The translations under genes were made by a program, and so were the position numbers. From contig JAPLUI010000180.1 of the NCBI GenBank assembly GCA_026397725.1, positions 1-57,512 of the forward strand: DNA of 57,512 nucleotides, given 5' to 3'. Shown here piece by piece: positions 25,546 through 34,515 of the stretch (its first letter is position 1; each line of letters starts with the position of its first letter). This stretch comes from Verrucomicrobiota bacterium (GTDB taxonomy: Bacteria > Verrucomicrobiota > Verrucomicrobiia > Verrucomicrobiales > Akkermansiaceae). Under the pieces are notes generated by a model. It was given only the letters and a program-made list of their open reading frames with translations. It had not been told where the DNA came from and searched no databases.

Positions 25546-26057
25546 CGGCTGGCAGGAGGTTCGGGTTTGTTACCAGGATCGCGGGCAAACAACGCGGCTC
25601 CGATCAGCACGGCGGTTAGCAACACGCCCACCGCCAGCACCGCCGGAACCGCGTTGGTAAACAGTTCTTGGCCCACTGCATTGACGGGCAGCACCGGAAT
25701 GGAAACCTCCGCAACCTCAGGCGGCAGCCCTTTGGAAAACGCATAGAGCAGCATGCCCGACACCGGAGCCACGCAGGCGAGACCCCACGCCACGGCCCGC
25801 GGCCGGCGGCCGATTTCCGCCGCTTCATCGCCCGGACGGGTGATCAACAGCGCGAAGACAATCAAGATGGCCACGCCACCGACATAGACCATGAACTGGA
25901 CCAAGCCGATGAACTCCGCACCCATGGTCAGATAGAGCACGGCGATCAGCGCCAGCGCCAGCGCCAGCAACAAGGCCGCGTGGACCGGACGCGCCTTCCA
26001 CACCGCACCCAGCGCGGCAAGCAGGATCAACGGGGATAAGATCAACAAGGGAATCAT
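25542..26057 (-). CDS. nuoJ: NADH-quinone oxidoreductase subunit J
   Basis: 171 residues, five membrane helices. The hallmark 'GAEFIGLVQFMVYVGGVAIL' (TM3, with the pi-bulge region) is clear. The C-terminus is short and hydrophilic. It is the first gene after a 206-bp gap holding a large inverted repeat, unlike the other junctions in the operon, most of which overlap. It may therefore depend on read-through or on a promoter in that gap. Confidence 0.93.
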   Translation of the reverse strand: MIPLLILSPLILLAALGAVWKARPVHAALLLALALALIAVLYLTMGAEFIGLVQFMVYVGGVAILIVFALLITRPGDEAAEIGRRPRAVAWGLACVAPVSGMLLYAFSKGLPPEVAEVSIPVLPVNAVGQELFTNAVPAVLAVGVLLTAVLIGAALFARDPGNKPEPPASR

Positions 26058-26080
26058 TATATATTGATAGATCGGTTTGA

Positions 26081-26221
26081 AACCACGGATTACGCGGACT
26101 ACACGGATTAAGATAGGATTGGAAAAACCAACATGATCGTTTGCCGACCGAGAGAAAAAATCATGTTTTGAAATTCATTCTTCATTCCGTGTAATCCGTA
26201 AAATCCGTGTAATCCGTGGTT
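26081..26221. repeat. CCACGGATT-type inverted-repeat element inside nuo operon
   Basis: Left arm AACCACGGATTAC (26081-26093) is the exact complement of GTAATCCGTGGTT (26209-26221). Further in, ACACGGATTA pairs with other TAATCCGTGT-like segments, and AACATGAT pairs with ATCATGTT, so most of the 141 bp can fold into one long hairpin. It is AT-richer than its surroundings. Elements with repeated CCACGGATT motifs are widespread in several phyla. This one separates nuoH from nuoJ. Confidence 0.8.
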
Positions 26222-26263
26222 AAGAAAAGGTTGTATGGTTCATCAAACTTCGATTGCGAAAAA

Positions 26264-27532
26264 TCATTCGGCGAAGGTGTAGCGGCGGATGGCCGGCGCC
26301 ATGCGGCGGTTGAAGAGCACGGTGAGGATGATGAAGGGAATCAGCAGGATCGCGGAGCACAGCAGCCAACCGAGCACGCCCTTGCCCGAATACTGCCAGA
26401 TGGCGGCCACCGGCAGTGTGAGCAGCGAGATGGGAATTAGGCCGAGCCAGGCAAAGCGCATCAATTGGTCGATGCGCACCCGCGGAAACGTGCCGCGAAT
26501 CCACAGGAAGACGAAAATCACCACGGCGAGTTTGCCGAAAAACCAGAGCCACGACGGCACACTATCCAGACCGGGCAAGGGGGCCTGCCACCCGCCGAGG
26601 AAAAGCGTGATGCCCAGCCCGGAAATGGCAAACAGCCCGAGATATTCACCCATGAAGAACAGCGCGTATTTGAACCCGGAATACTCGGTCATGTGCCCCG
26701 CCACGATTTCCGACTCGCCTTCCGGCAAGTCGAACGGGCAACGGTTGGCTTCCGCGATGGCGGCAATCATGAACACCATGCCCGCCACGAAACCCCAGGG
26801 TGTTAGGATGTTCCACTTGGGAATGAAGCCAAGGGAAAACTCCGCCTGCGCATTCACAATGGCGGACAGCGACAGCGTGCCGGACAGCATCACCACGCTC
26901 AACGCGGAAATCATCAGCGGCAGTTCATAACTCACCATCTGTGAGATTGCCCGCATCGCGCCGAGCATCGGGAACTTCGAGCCGCTGGCCCAACCGGCGA
27001 TGAACACCGCAAGCTCCGTCATCGCGCCCACCGCGAAAAAGAACAACATGCCGAGTTCCAAGGGCACCGGGATCCACTCGCGGCCGTATGGAATCACGCC
27101 CAGCGCGAGGATTGATGGAACCACAATCATTACCGGGGCCACCAGATGCAGGAACCACTCGGACTTCGTCGGCACGATGTCTTCCTTGGTCAGCATCTTG
27201 ATCCCGTCGGCCACCGGTTGGAGAATGCCGAACGGACCCGCGCGGTTCGGGCCGAGGCGGTTCTGAATGCGGGCCAGCGTCTTGCGCTCGATCAGCGAGA
27301 GCAACGCAAAAGCAGTTAGGAAAACCGCGACCACGGTGGCGGCGGCGGCGACGAGCGAGCCGAGCGACACCAGCCAATCCGGAGCCTTGAGGGCTTCCAG
27401 TGCCATTTCCACCAGGCGTTGCGGCAGCCGCGGCAGCGATTCACCCCTTAACAGCGGCTGTTCGGTGGTTCCCGCCAACCCCAGCGTCGGGAATGCGATC
27501 ATCAGCAAGGCGATCAACGCGGGCACTCTCAT
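26264..27532 (-). CDS. nuoH: NADH-quinone oxidoreductase subunit H
   Basis: 422 residues, the membrane anchor that forms the quinone entry site with NuoB and NuoD. Seen: 'LIERKTLARIQNRLGPNRAG' (quinone-cavity loop), 'ADGIKMLTKEDIVP', 'EANRCPFDLPEGESEIVAG' and 'WIRGTFPRVRIDQLM'. The N-terminus is longer than usual, with a signal-like first helix and a loop of about 30 residues before the canonical TM1. Start ATG 27532 overlaps the nuoI stop by 4 nt (27529). Confidence 0.95.
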   Translation of the reverse strand: MRVPALIALLMIAFPTLGLAGTTEQPLLRGESLPRLPQRLVEMALEALKAPDWLVSLGSLVAAAATVVAVFLTAFALLSLIERKTLARIQNRLGPNRAGPFGILQPVADGIKMLTKEDIVPTKSEWFLHLVAPVMIVVPSILALGVIPYGREWIPVPLELGMLFFFAVGAMTELAVFIAGWASGSKFPMLGAMRAISQMVSYELPLMISALSVVMLSGTLSLSAIVNAQAEFSLGFIPKWNILTPWGFVAGMVFMIAAIAEANRCPFDLPEGESEIVAGHMTEYSGFKYALFFMGEYLGLFAISGLGITLFLGGWQAPLPGLDSVPSWLWFFGKLAVVIFVFLWIRGTFPRVRIDQLMRFAWLGLIPISLLTLPVAAIWQYSGKGVLGWLLCSAILLIPFIILTVLFNRRMAPAIRRYTFAE

Positions 27533-28200
27533 GCGCCGGCTCCTTTCTGTGGCTCCTCTTTGGCTTTCAATTCCTTGGGTTCCTTTTCCAATTTGGCTTT
27601 GGCTTCCTTGGCGGCTTGGGCGGCGAGTTTCTTGTCCTCCTCGGCCTTGCGGCGGGCCGCGACCTCGGCGGCTTGCAGCGGGCGGAGTTTGGCGTGGTAG
27701 TCGGTCGAGCGGGCGAGGCGCTCCTTATGGAAAAGCAAATCGCCGAAACGATTGTCGGTGGCCAACTCGTACTCGCCATCCATATAGATCGAATCAAACG
27801 GGCAAACCTCCGCGCAGATCCCGCAGTTCATGCACACCGAAACATCGATGTCAAACACCTTGGGGCGTTTGAGCGACTTGCCGTTTTCATCACGGTCCAA
27901 CACGATGTAGATGCACTGCGGCGGACATTCCTTCTCGCAAATCGAACATGCCGTGCAGCGCAGCCCGGCCATGGCCTCATCCCCATCATAGACGAGGAAC
28001 GGGAAGTTGCGGAAGTTCGGGCTGATCGGGGCGCGTTCCTCGGGATACTGCACGGTGGTCATCCGCTCCTTGCGGTAATAACTTTGCAGCATGTTGAGGC
28101 CGGTCACTGCCAGGCCCTTGAGCAGGCCGATGCCGGGCACCGCCCAGCGGGTCGGCGGCGGCGGGCTGGAGTCGCGGGTGGTGGGTGCGGGAGAGTCCAT
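27529..28200 (-). CDS. nuoI: NADH-quinone oxidoreductase subunit I
   Basis: 223 residues. Two [4Fe-4S] motifs are seen, 'CTACSICEKECP' and 'CMNCGICAEVCP', giving clusters N6a and N6b that pass electrons to NuoB. I use ATG 28200, 7 nt after the nuoD stop; a TTG at 28218 would overlap nuoD. The C-terminal 60 residues are an Ala/Lys/Glu-rich charged tail, not part of the usual fold, probably a coiled or disordered extension. Confidence 0.93.
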   Translation of the reverse strand: MDSPAPTTRDSSPPPPTRWAVPGIGLLKGLAVTGLNMLQSYYRKERMTTVQYPEERAPISPNFRNFPFLVYDGDEAMAGLRCTACSICEKECPPQCIYIVLDRDENGKSLKRPKVFDIDVSVCMNCGICAEVCPFDSIYMDGEYELATDNRFGDLLFHKERLARSTDYHAKLRPLQAAEVAARRKAEEDKKLAAQAAKEAKAKLEKEPKELKAKEEPQKGAGA

Positions 28201-28207
28201 GAATGGC

Positions 28208-29368
28208 TTATCTATCAACTTCGCCGAGGACGATATCGACGCTGCCGAGGATGATGACCACGTCCGCGAGATCGAGGCCGAGACACATGTCTTCGAGCAA
28301 GGTCAGATTGATGAAACTCGGCGGGCGGATGCGGTAGCGGTACGGATTGGTCGAGCCGTCGCTGATGAGGTGGAAGCCGAGTTCGCCCTTGGGCCCCTCG
28401 AGGCGGGCATAGGCCTCGCCGATGGGCGGCTTGAAGTTGCGGATCTTCGCCTTCGGATGGATGAAGGGGCCTGCCGGCAGTTGGTCCAGCGCCTGGCGCA
28501 GGATCGCGAGCGACTCGCGCGCTTCCAGGAAGCGGATCATCAGGCGGTCATAGCAATCGCCGGTTTCACCTAACGGCACACGGAACTTGAAGCGATCATA
28601 GATGCCATAGGGATCGACCTTGCGGATGTCATAGTTCACGCCTGCCGCCCGCAGCATTGGGCCGGTGACACCGCCGTTGATGAGGGCTTCCTTGGATAGC
28701 GCGCCGACATTCTGCGTTCTGGCGATGAGGACTTCATTGCCAATGATGAGAGCTTCCAATTCATCGAGGAAGGCGGGAAATTCATTGACCAAGTCGCTGG
28801 CCTTGGCCGCCCAGCCGTCGGGAAGGTCGTTGCGACAGCCGCCGAAACGCATGAAATTCGACATCATCCGCGCGCCGGTCAGGTCCTCGAACAAATCGAG
28901 GATCTTCTCGCGCTCGCGGAAGGCATACATCAGTGCGGACCCCCAGGCCCCCATGTCGCCAAGGAAGAATCCGACAAACGCGGTGTGATTGATGAGGCGG
29001 GTCAGCTCGGCGGTGATCACGCGCATGTACTCGGCACGCTCCGGCACCTCAAGGCCGGCGAGTTTCTCCACCGCCTGGGCGTAGGCCCAGTTGTTGGTGA
29101 GCGGGCAGATGTAATCGAGCCGGTCGGTGAACGGCATCGATGAGAGATAGGTGAGGCCTTCAGCGATTTTCTCGTGATTGCGGTGCAGGTAGCCGAAGAC
29201 CGGCTTGAGGCTGACGACGGTTTCGCCGTCGAGCACCACGTTCATGCGGAACACGCCGTGGGTGGAGGGATGCTGCGGGCCTAACGAGACGTGCAGCAAT
29301 TGGTCCGCGTCCAACTCCGGCACAGCGGCAGGGTTGGCGGCAAGCGGCATGGACGGGTCGGAAATCAT
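28208..29368 (-). CDS. nuoD: NADH-quinone oxidoreductase subunit D (49 kDa)
   Basis: 386 residues, separate from nuoC. Seen: 'SLGPQHPSTHGVFRMNVVLD' (quinone-site His and the opening beta strand), 'GYLHRNHEKIAEG', 'NWAYAQAVEKLAG' and 'DVVIILGSVDIVLGEVDR' at the end. It forms the quinone reduction site with NuoB. A 55-bp gap separates it from nuoC and holds half of a CCACGG-type repeat. An internal ATG six codons downstream is an alternative start. Confidence 0.95.
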   Translation of the reverse strand: MISDPSMPLAANPAAVPELDADQLLHVSLGPQHPSTHGVFRMNVVLDGETVVSLKPVFGYLHRNHEKIAEGLTYLSSMPFTDRLDYICPLTNNWAYAQAVEKLAGLEVPERAEYMRVITAELTRLINHTAFVGFFLGDMGAWGSALMYAFREREKILDLFEDLTGARMMSNFMRFGGCRNDLPDGWAAKASDLVNEFPAFLDELEALIIGNEVLIARTQNVGALSKEALINGGVTGPMLRAAGVNYDIRKVDPYGIYDRFKFRVPLGETGDCYDRLMIRFLEARESLAILRQALDQLPAGPFIHPKAKIRNFKPPIGEAYARLEGPKGELGFHLISDGSTNPYRYRIRPPSFINLTLLEDMCLGLDLADVVIILGSVDIVLGEVDR

Positions 29369-29385
29369 TCGGGTGAACTCAGTTG

Positions 29386-29420
29386 GAAACCACGGCTTGC
29401 ACGGATGTTACGGACTATAT
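29386..29420. repeat. Half copy of CCACGG repeat between nuoC and nuoD
   Basis: GGAAACCACGG followed by ACGGATGTTACGGAC is similar to the left arm of the larger element at 26081-26221. No matching right arm is visible, so it looks like a decayed or half element. Confidence 0.55.
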
Positions 29421-29423
29421 GAT

Positions 29424-30026
29424 TCACGGCTTGGCGGGGTAATGCTGTTGGGCCTTTGCCAGCACGGCATCGTGGGGGGTGGGTTCGTATTGGTAATCGT
29501 CCGGCGCCACGTAATCCTTGCGCAACGGATGGTCCTGGAAATCATCCCACATCAGAATCCGGCGCAGGTCGGGATGCCCCGAGAAAATCACTCCGAACAA
29601 GTCGAAAATCTCCCGTTCCTGAAACTCGGCGCTGCGATAGACGGCCACCACCGAAGGGACGAACACTTGCGCTTGGCGGTCACCGGTGCGAACGCGCAAC
29701 ACCACCGGGCCGACCCGGCGGGCCGTGGAGTATAGATGATAGACCACTTCGAGAAAACCGGCCGCGGCGGCGGGCGTTGCCTCGAGCGGCACGGCCACGG
29801 CGTCCGCTGTGACGGGCTCCGGCCAGTCCACGCCGGTGACGTTGGTGAGAAGATCGAAGTCGAGGTCCGGGGTGTCACGGAGGCAGCGGCAGACTGCGAC
29901 GAGGTCTGCGGGCGCGACGAGCAGCGAATCCTGGCCGGCGGGACCGGGGTTGCGGCGGTGGGCCACCGTGGCGGCAGGCAGGCTCGCCCGCAGGCGGCTG
30001 AGGATGGCGGCGGTGTCAGGCGTCAT
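29424..30026 (-). CDS. nuoC: NADH-quinone oxidoreductase subunit C (30 kDa)
   Basis: 200 residues. The family pattern is visible: '[14 protein letters not shown]' and later '[20 protein letters not shown]' followed by '[16 protein letters not shown]'. ATG 30026 overlaps the nuoB stop (ATGA at 30023-30026); the frame also extends upstream to 30065 inside nuoB, which is unlikely. It belongs to the peripheral arm next to NuoD. Confidence 0.94.
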   Translation of the reverse strand: MTPDTAAILSRLRASLPAATVAHRRNPGPAGQDSLLVAPADLVAVCRCLRDTPDLDFDLLTNVTGVDWPEPVTADAVAVPLEATPAAAAGFLEVVYHLYSTARRVGPVVLRVRTGDRQAQVFVPSVVAVYRSAEFQEREIFDLFGVIFSGHPDLRRILMWDDFQDHPLRKDYVAPDDYQYEPTPHDAVLAKAQQHYPAKP

Positions 30027-30652
30027 GATTCGCTGGCTGCACGGGTGATGAGCGGCGGACTCCACACGTCCGGGTTGAAAGTGGGCTCAAGATCGTGGGC
30101 ACCGTATTCCGGCACTGGCAGGTCGCCCGGGCCCTTGGGGTCGGCGTGCCGGGCGCGGGTCCTGCCCATGAGCTTTTCCTTGGCGATTTTCTCCCGCAGC
30201 GTGAGCAACCCGTGCAGCAGGGCCTCCGGCCGCGGCGGGCAGCCGGGAATCGAGACGTCCACCGGGATGAAGCGGTCGATTCCTTTGAGCACGTTGTAGC
30301 CGTCCTTGAAGGGACCGCCGGAAATCGCGCAGGCACCCATGGCGATGACGTATTTCGGCTCGGCCATCTGGTTGTAGAGGCGGACGACCTGCGGGGCCAT
30401 TTTCTTGGTCACGGTGCCGGCCACGATCATCAGGTCTGCCTGTCGCGGCGAGGGGCGGAACACCTCGGCACCGAAACGGGCCATGTCGTATTTCGCCATG
30501 GTGGCGGCGATCATTTCGATGGCGCAGCAGGCGAGACCGAATTGCAGCGGCCACAGCGAACTGGCGCGGCCCCAATTGATCAGGCTCTCGAAGGAAGTGA
30601 CATGCACTCCCTGAGATTTCAGGTCTTCCGCCAGTGTTGGGTCAATCGCCAT
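30023..30652 (-). CDS. nuoB: NADH-quinone oxidoreductase subunit B
   Basis: 209 residues, carrier of cluster N2. The four ligands are visible: Cys42 and Cys43 in 'GLACCAIEM', Cys108 in 'GACAISGGP', Cys138 in '[10 protein letters not shown]'. I place the start at ATG 30652; the frame stays open to 30994 but the extra sequence has no NuoB character. It is the first gene of the operon here: nuoA, which normally precedes it, is not found upstream, and nuoE, F and G are also missing from the window. The C-terminus is about 40 residues longer than in short NuoB proteins. Confidence 0.95.
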   Translation of the reverse strand: MAIDPTLAEDLKSQGVHVTSFESLINWGRASSLWPLQFGLACCAIEMIAATMAKYDMARFGAEVFRPSPRQADLMIVAGTVTKKMAPQVVRLYNQMAEPKYVIAMGACAISGGPFKDGYNVLKGIDRFIPVDVSIPGCPPRPEALLHGLLTLREKIAKEKLMGRTRARHADPKGPGDLPVPEYGAHDLEPTFNPDVWSPPLITRAASES

Positions 30653-31321
30653 GCGTCTCGAATCGGTTCTTGTGGTTGGTGTTGCAGCTTGTCGGGTGTT
30701 TGCTCCAGGCCCATCCCAAACCCTCGTCAAGCAGCAGCAAGCAAGCCATGACCGCGACTCCTGATCCGATGAATAAGACCGAAAATTGCGGCTGCCGGGG
30801 GAAGCAAACGGATGAGTGCCCCGGCACGCAACAAAAATCCACCGTCGCACACGGATTCTTGGGACGGCGGGGTGGGCCGGCGCATGGTCGCCTGCTTTCG
30901 CTGCTGCCACAGGATCCTTGGGGCACATTCGCCGTGATGGTGCCGGAAATGGGCATGAGACCACCCCATCCACAACCTCCCGACACCCGAGCACTGCCCC
31001 ATCCGAAAAACACCTCGGAAAAAATCATGCGATTGGCGGATTCTGCTGGGGATTACTCTTGGCAAAGCGGTTCGGAAGGCTATTTTCGCGCTTGAGAGGA
31101 TGTTTCATGAATCTGAAGACCACCCCCGTTTTTCGGCATGATCCCGCTAGGCCACCGCCCCGGTCGGCCCTGGGGTCGCGTTGTTCCTCTTTTTTCAGCT
31201 TGTCAGCTTTTGCCCGCTCACGCCCCCGGTTGCCCGCGCTGCGAGCCCCGCTTTCGCTTCCCCATGCACGCCAAACTCAGGAAGCAATTTCTTTGCAGTC
31301 ACCCATCAACGGCCGAATCAC
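30653..31321. other. Divergent upstream region of nuoB and DUF2148 gene
   Basis: 669 bp between divergent genes; it should hold both promoters. A plus-strand frame at 30748-31095 (115 codons, with 'NCGCRGK' and a later Cys) is open but has no recognised domain, so I do not call it a gene. No nuoA is present on either strand. I see no riboswitch or strong terminator. Confidence 0.5.
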
Positions 31322-31867
31322 ATGCTAACCAACGAACGAGCCACCCGCACCGAGCGCCTGCTGCTGGTCGCCAACGAAATGATGACGGCTGCACGGACGG
31401 CCCCGAAGGGCAAAGGCATCGACATTATTGAGGTGGCATTGGCTACCGGCGGAACGATCGGATTATTGTCTGAATCGATGTTGGAATATGGCGCGAAAAC
31501 CGGGTTGAGGTTCATTACCCGTGATGCGCTGGACATCCTTCATGCCGAAGCCATTGTGCTGATTGGAACCAAACCACAGCCTCACGGCTTGAATTGTGGT
31601 TATTGCGGATTTGATTCCTGCGACGCAAAGGCTCAATTTCCCGAGGTGCCATGTTCTTTGAATGCTGTGGATGTGGGCATTGCGATTGGCTCGGCTTGTG
31701 CCGTTGCGGCCGATCATCGGGTGGATAGTCGCGTGATGTTCTCGGTAGGACGCGTGGCGCTTGAATTGGACATGCTTCCCGGCTGCAATAACATCTATGG
31801 AATTCCAATAAGTTGTTCGTCCAAGAGTCCGTTTTTTGATAGAACGGCGACTTTGCCAACCAAGTGA
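31322..31867 (+). CDS. DUF2148 ferredoxin-domain protein
   Basis: 181 residues from ATG 31322. The family features are clear: 'TAARTAPKGKGIDIIEVA' near the N-terminus, the Cys-rich 'LNCGYCGFDSC' with two more Cys downstream ('EVPCSLNAVD', 'GSACAVAADHRVD') that probably hold an Fe-S cluster, and 'RVMFSVGRVALEL'. Members are common in anaerobes and often sit near redox genes; their reaction is not established. It is divergent from the nuo operon. No Shine-Dalgarno sequence. Confidence 0.85.
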   Translation: MLTNERATRTERLLLVANEMMTAARTAPKGKGIDIIEVALATGGTIGLLSESMLEYGAKTGLRFITRDALDILHAEAIVLIGTKPQPHGLNCGYCGFDSCDAKAQFPEVPCSLNAVDVGIAIGSACAVAADHRVDSRVMFSVGRVALELDMLPGCNNIYGIPISCSSKSPFFDRTATLPTK

Positions 31868-31984
31868 GAGGTTTGATATTGAGGCAAGGAGTGCCCGGGG
31901 GAGCATGCCCGAATTCCGCTTCAACGGCCGGGTTGACAGCCGCCGCCCATCGCCCCATGGTCGGCCAGCTTTGTCCACCTATTC

Positions 31985-33346
31985 ATGATCTTCAAGAGTC
32001 TCTGTCGCCACGCCGAAATCGGCGCGAATTCCTATTTGCTCGAAACCGCCACTGCCCGGATCGTGTTGGATGCGGGCATGCACCCGAAGCACGAGGGTGC
32101 CGAGGCCATCCCGCATTACGAAATGGTGGAGGACGGCAGCATTGATTCGGCAATCATCACCCATTCCCACCTCGACCATGTGGGAACCCTGCCGATTTTG
32201 CTGGAATTGCAGCCGCAGGCCAAGGTCTTTCTGTCTCAGGAGACTGCGGACCTCGCCTTGGCCTTGCTCCATAACTCGGTGAACGTCATGCAATCCAAGC
32301 GCATCGAGCTGGGCCTCGCCGAGTATCCGCTCTTTGAGCACCGGGACTTGGATGAACTGAGGAAATCCTTCGAGCGGCGCGGCATCGAACGCCCGTTTGA
32401 CGTCGATGCGGGCGGCAGCATCCGCGCCACCTTTCATGATGCCGGACACATTCTGGGCTCCGTGGGCGTCACCCTCGAAGCCGAGGGCAAACGCATCCTC
32501 TACACCGGGGATGTGAATTTTGAGGACGCCACGCTGCAAAAAGGCGCGGTGTTTCCCGAGGTTCCGGTGGATGCCATCATCGTCGAGACCACCCGTGGCA
32601 ACCATGCCAGGCGGCCGGATTACACCCGGGTGAGCGAGGAAGATGCCTTCGCCGAGGCGATCGACGGCGTGCTCGCCCGCAAGGGTTCGGTGCTCATCCC
32701 GGTCTTCGCCATCGGCAAGACGCAGGAAATCCTCGCAATGATCCATCGCTTCAAAAGGCAACACCTCATTCCGCGGAAAACCCCGGTTTATATTGGCGGC
32801 TTGAGCACCAAGATGACCCACATCTTCGATCACTTCAGCGCTGTTTCCCGCCGCAAGCTGCCCGGCTTTGAATTTCTGACCGACATGGAGATTGAAACCG
32901 GCACCCGCCGGAACCGCGGTCCCATCCCCTTTGTCGCCGGCTGCATCTACGCCCTGTCCAGCGGCATGATGACCGAGAAGACCGTATCTAACAACTTTGC
33001 CCGGCAGGGGGTGCTGGAGAACCGGCGCCACGGGCTGTTCTTCGTGGGTTACGCCGATCCCGCCTCCCCGGGCGGCCGCATCCGCGAGGCCAAGCCCGGT
33101 GACCAGGTCCTGCTCGATCCGGCCTATCCGCCGGTTCCGCTGCGCTGCGAAATGCGGATTTTCGATTTCAGCGGTCACTCCACGCGCGAGGCCATCGCTG
33201 ATTACATCGAGAAAGTCCGTCCGAAGCAAGCCTTCCTCGTGCATGGGGATGAGCCGGCCATCGCGTGGTTTCGCCAGGAACTCACGCGGCGCCTGCCGGC
33301 TACGGAAGTCATCGTGCCGGCGCCCGGGGACGCGCATCGGATCTGA
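31985..33346 (+). CDS. Beta-CASP metallo-beta-lactamase, RNA-processing exonuclease type
   Basis: 453 residues. Metallo-beta-lactamase motifs: 'THSHLDHVG' (motif 2, two-metal site) near residue 58, 'HDAGHILGS' (motif 3), 'LYTGDVN' (motif 4). The beta-CASP insert follows, with 'FDFSGHST' and 'FLVHGD' supplying the later histidines. This layout matches the CPSF73/Ysh1-like bacterial proteins (YP_ family exonucleases without a KH domain) that cut or trim RNA. A DNA substrate is possible but less usual. No operon partner is evident. Confidence 0.88.
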   Translation: MIFKSLCRHAEIGANSYLLETATARIVLDAGMHPKHEGAEAIPHYEMVEDGSIDSAIITHSHLDHVGTLPILLELQPQAKVFLSQETADLALALLHNSVNVMQSKRIELGLAEYPLFEHRDLDELRKSFERRGIERPFDVDAGGSIRATFHDAGHILGSVGVTLEAEGKRILYTGDVNFEDATLQKGAVFPEVPVDAIIVETTRGNHARRPDYTRVSEEDAFAEAIDGVLARKGSVLIPVFAIGKTQEILAMIHRFKRQHLIPRKTPVYIGGLSTKMTHIFDHFSAVSRRKLPGFEFLTDMEIETGTRRNRGPIPFVAGCIYALSSGMMTEKTVSNNFARQGVLENRRHGLFFVGYADPASPGGRIREAKPGDQVLLDPAYPPVPLRCEMRIFDFSGHSTREAIADYIEKVRPKQAFLVHGDEPAIAWFRQELTRRLPATEVIVPAPGDAHRI

Positions 33347-33452
33347 GCCGGCCCACGGAATTTCCGGCACGGATTGAGAAATCCGCGGCTGGCATGAAAC
33401 ACCGCTCGCCCCGGGCGAGTATCCAGCGACGCTTCACCGCACGATTCACCTT

Positions 33453-34466
33453 ATGAAAACACCCCTGTTGCTAGCCACCCTTTGTGCCGGAGCCCTGCCT
33501 TGGCTCGGCGATTCCGTCCTGGCCGCGCCGAGCGCTGCCGCCAAACCATCCCTCAAGCAGGTCGGCCAGAGCCCGGTCAAGGTGTTCATCCTCGCCGGCC
33601 AGTCGAACATGGAAGGCGCGGCAGTGGTGGATCTAACGGGCAAGGATTACAACGATGGCCACGGTACGCTCGCCACCTTGCTGAGCGATCCGGTCAAGGG
33701 GCCGATGTTCAAGCATCTCCAGGATGCCGACGGCAAGTGGACGGTGCGCCACGACGTGTGGGACCGCTATCAGCGCGAGGGCGGGCCGCTGCTCGCCGGA
33801 CCGCACGGGCTCGGGTTTTCGGTCTATGGCGATCCGCACCACTTCGGGCCGGAGTTGCAGTTCGGCCATGTGGTGGGAGATGGGCTGAGCAACCAGGTCT
33901 TGCTCATCAAGACGGCCTGGGGCGGCAAGAGCCTGGATGTGGACTTCCGGCCGCCCAGCTCGGGGGGGACGGTTGGGCCGTATTACACGAAGATGCTCGC
34001 GCAGGTTCGCGAGGCCCTGGCCAACCTGAAGACCGACTTCCCCGGCTACGACGGCGGCGGCTATGAAGTGGCGGGTTTCGCCTGGTGGCATGGCTGGAAT
34101 GACTTCTGCGACGCCAAGGCGACCGCCGCCTATGAGAAGAATCTGGTCAACCTCATCCAGGATCTGCGCCAGGAACTGAAATCACCCAAGCTGCCGGTCG
34201 TGATCGGCGAATTCACCGGCCCGTGGCTGAAGGACGCCAAGGATTTGCCGGCGGCGGCGGTGGCGATCAGGAAGGCACAGGAAATCGTGGCGGCCAAGCC
34301 GGAGTTCAAAGGCACGGTGGGCTTTGTCCCAACCCGCGACTTTGTCCGCAAGCCCGAGGATTCACCGCACCCCGGCCACGGCCACCACGAATTCGGCAAC
34401 GCGGAAACGTATTTCCTCGTTGGCGATGCCATGGGCAAAGCGATGCTGAAACTGCTGCCGAAGTGA
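33453..34466 (+). CDS. Secreted SGNH-type esterase (sialate O-acetylesterase domain)
   Basis: 337 residues with a signal peptide ('LLATLCAGALPWLGDSVLAA'). The mature part starts with block I 'ILAGQSNMEGAA', giving the nucleophilic Ser. 'GPELQFGHVVGD' and 'IKTAWGGKSL' supply the oxyanion-hole Gly and Asn positions usual for the SASA family, and 'GHHEFGNAETYFLVGDAMG' supplies the C-terminal catalytic His. The likely role is removal of acetyl groups from polysaccharides outside the cytoplasm. It stands alone, convergent with dnaJ. Confidence 0.85.
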   Translation: MKTPLLLATLCAGALPWLGDSVLAAPSAAAKPSLKQVGQSPVKVFILAGQSNMEGAAVVDLTGKDYNDGHGTLATLLSDPVKGPMFKHLQDADGKWTVRHDVWDRYQREGGPLLAGPHGLGFSVYGDPHHFGPELQFGHVVGDGLSNQVLLIKTAWGGKSLDVDFRPPSSGGTVGPYYTKMLAQVREALANLKTDFPGYDGGGYEVAGFAWWHGWNDFCDAKATAAYEKNLVNLIQDLRQELKSPKLPVVIGEFTGPWLKDAKDLPAAAVAIRKAQEIVAAKPEFKGTVGFVPTRDFVRKPEDSPHPGHGHHEFGNAETYFLVGDAMGKAMLKLLPK

Positions 34467-34515
34467 CCAGTGGTTAGAGAAGCCGCTGCAGCCGTTGCCA
34501 TTTTCCCTGCCGGGC

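Noticed and set aside
30023..30994. Long N-terminal extension of NuoB
   Set aside because: The added 114 residues are basic and unlike NuoB; ATG 30652 gives the normal N-terminus.
31979..33370. 463-codon frame antisense to the beta-CASP gene
   Set aside because: It shadows a well-supported gene in high-GC DNA and has no domain of its own.
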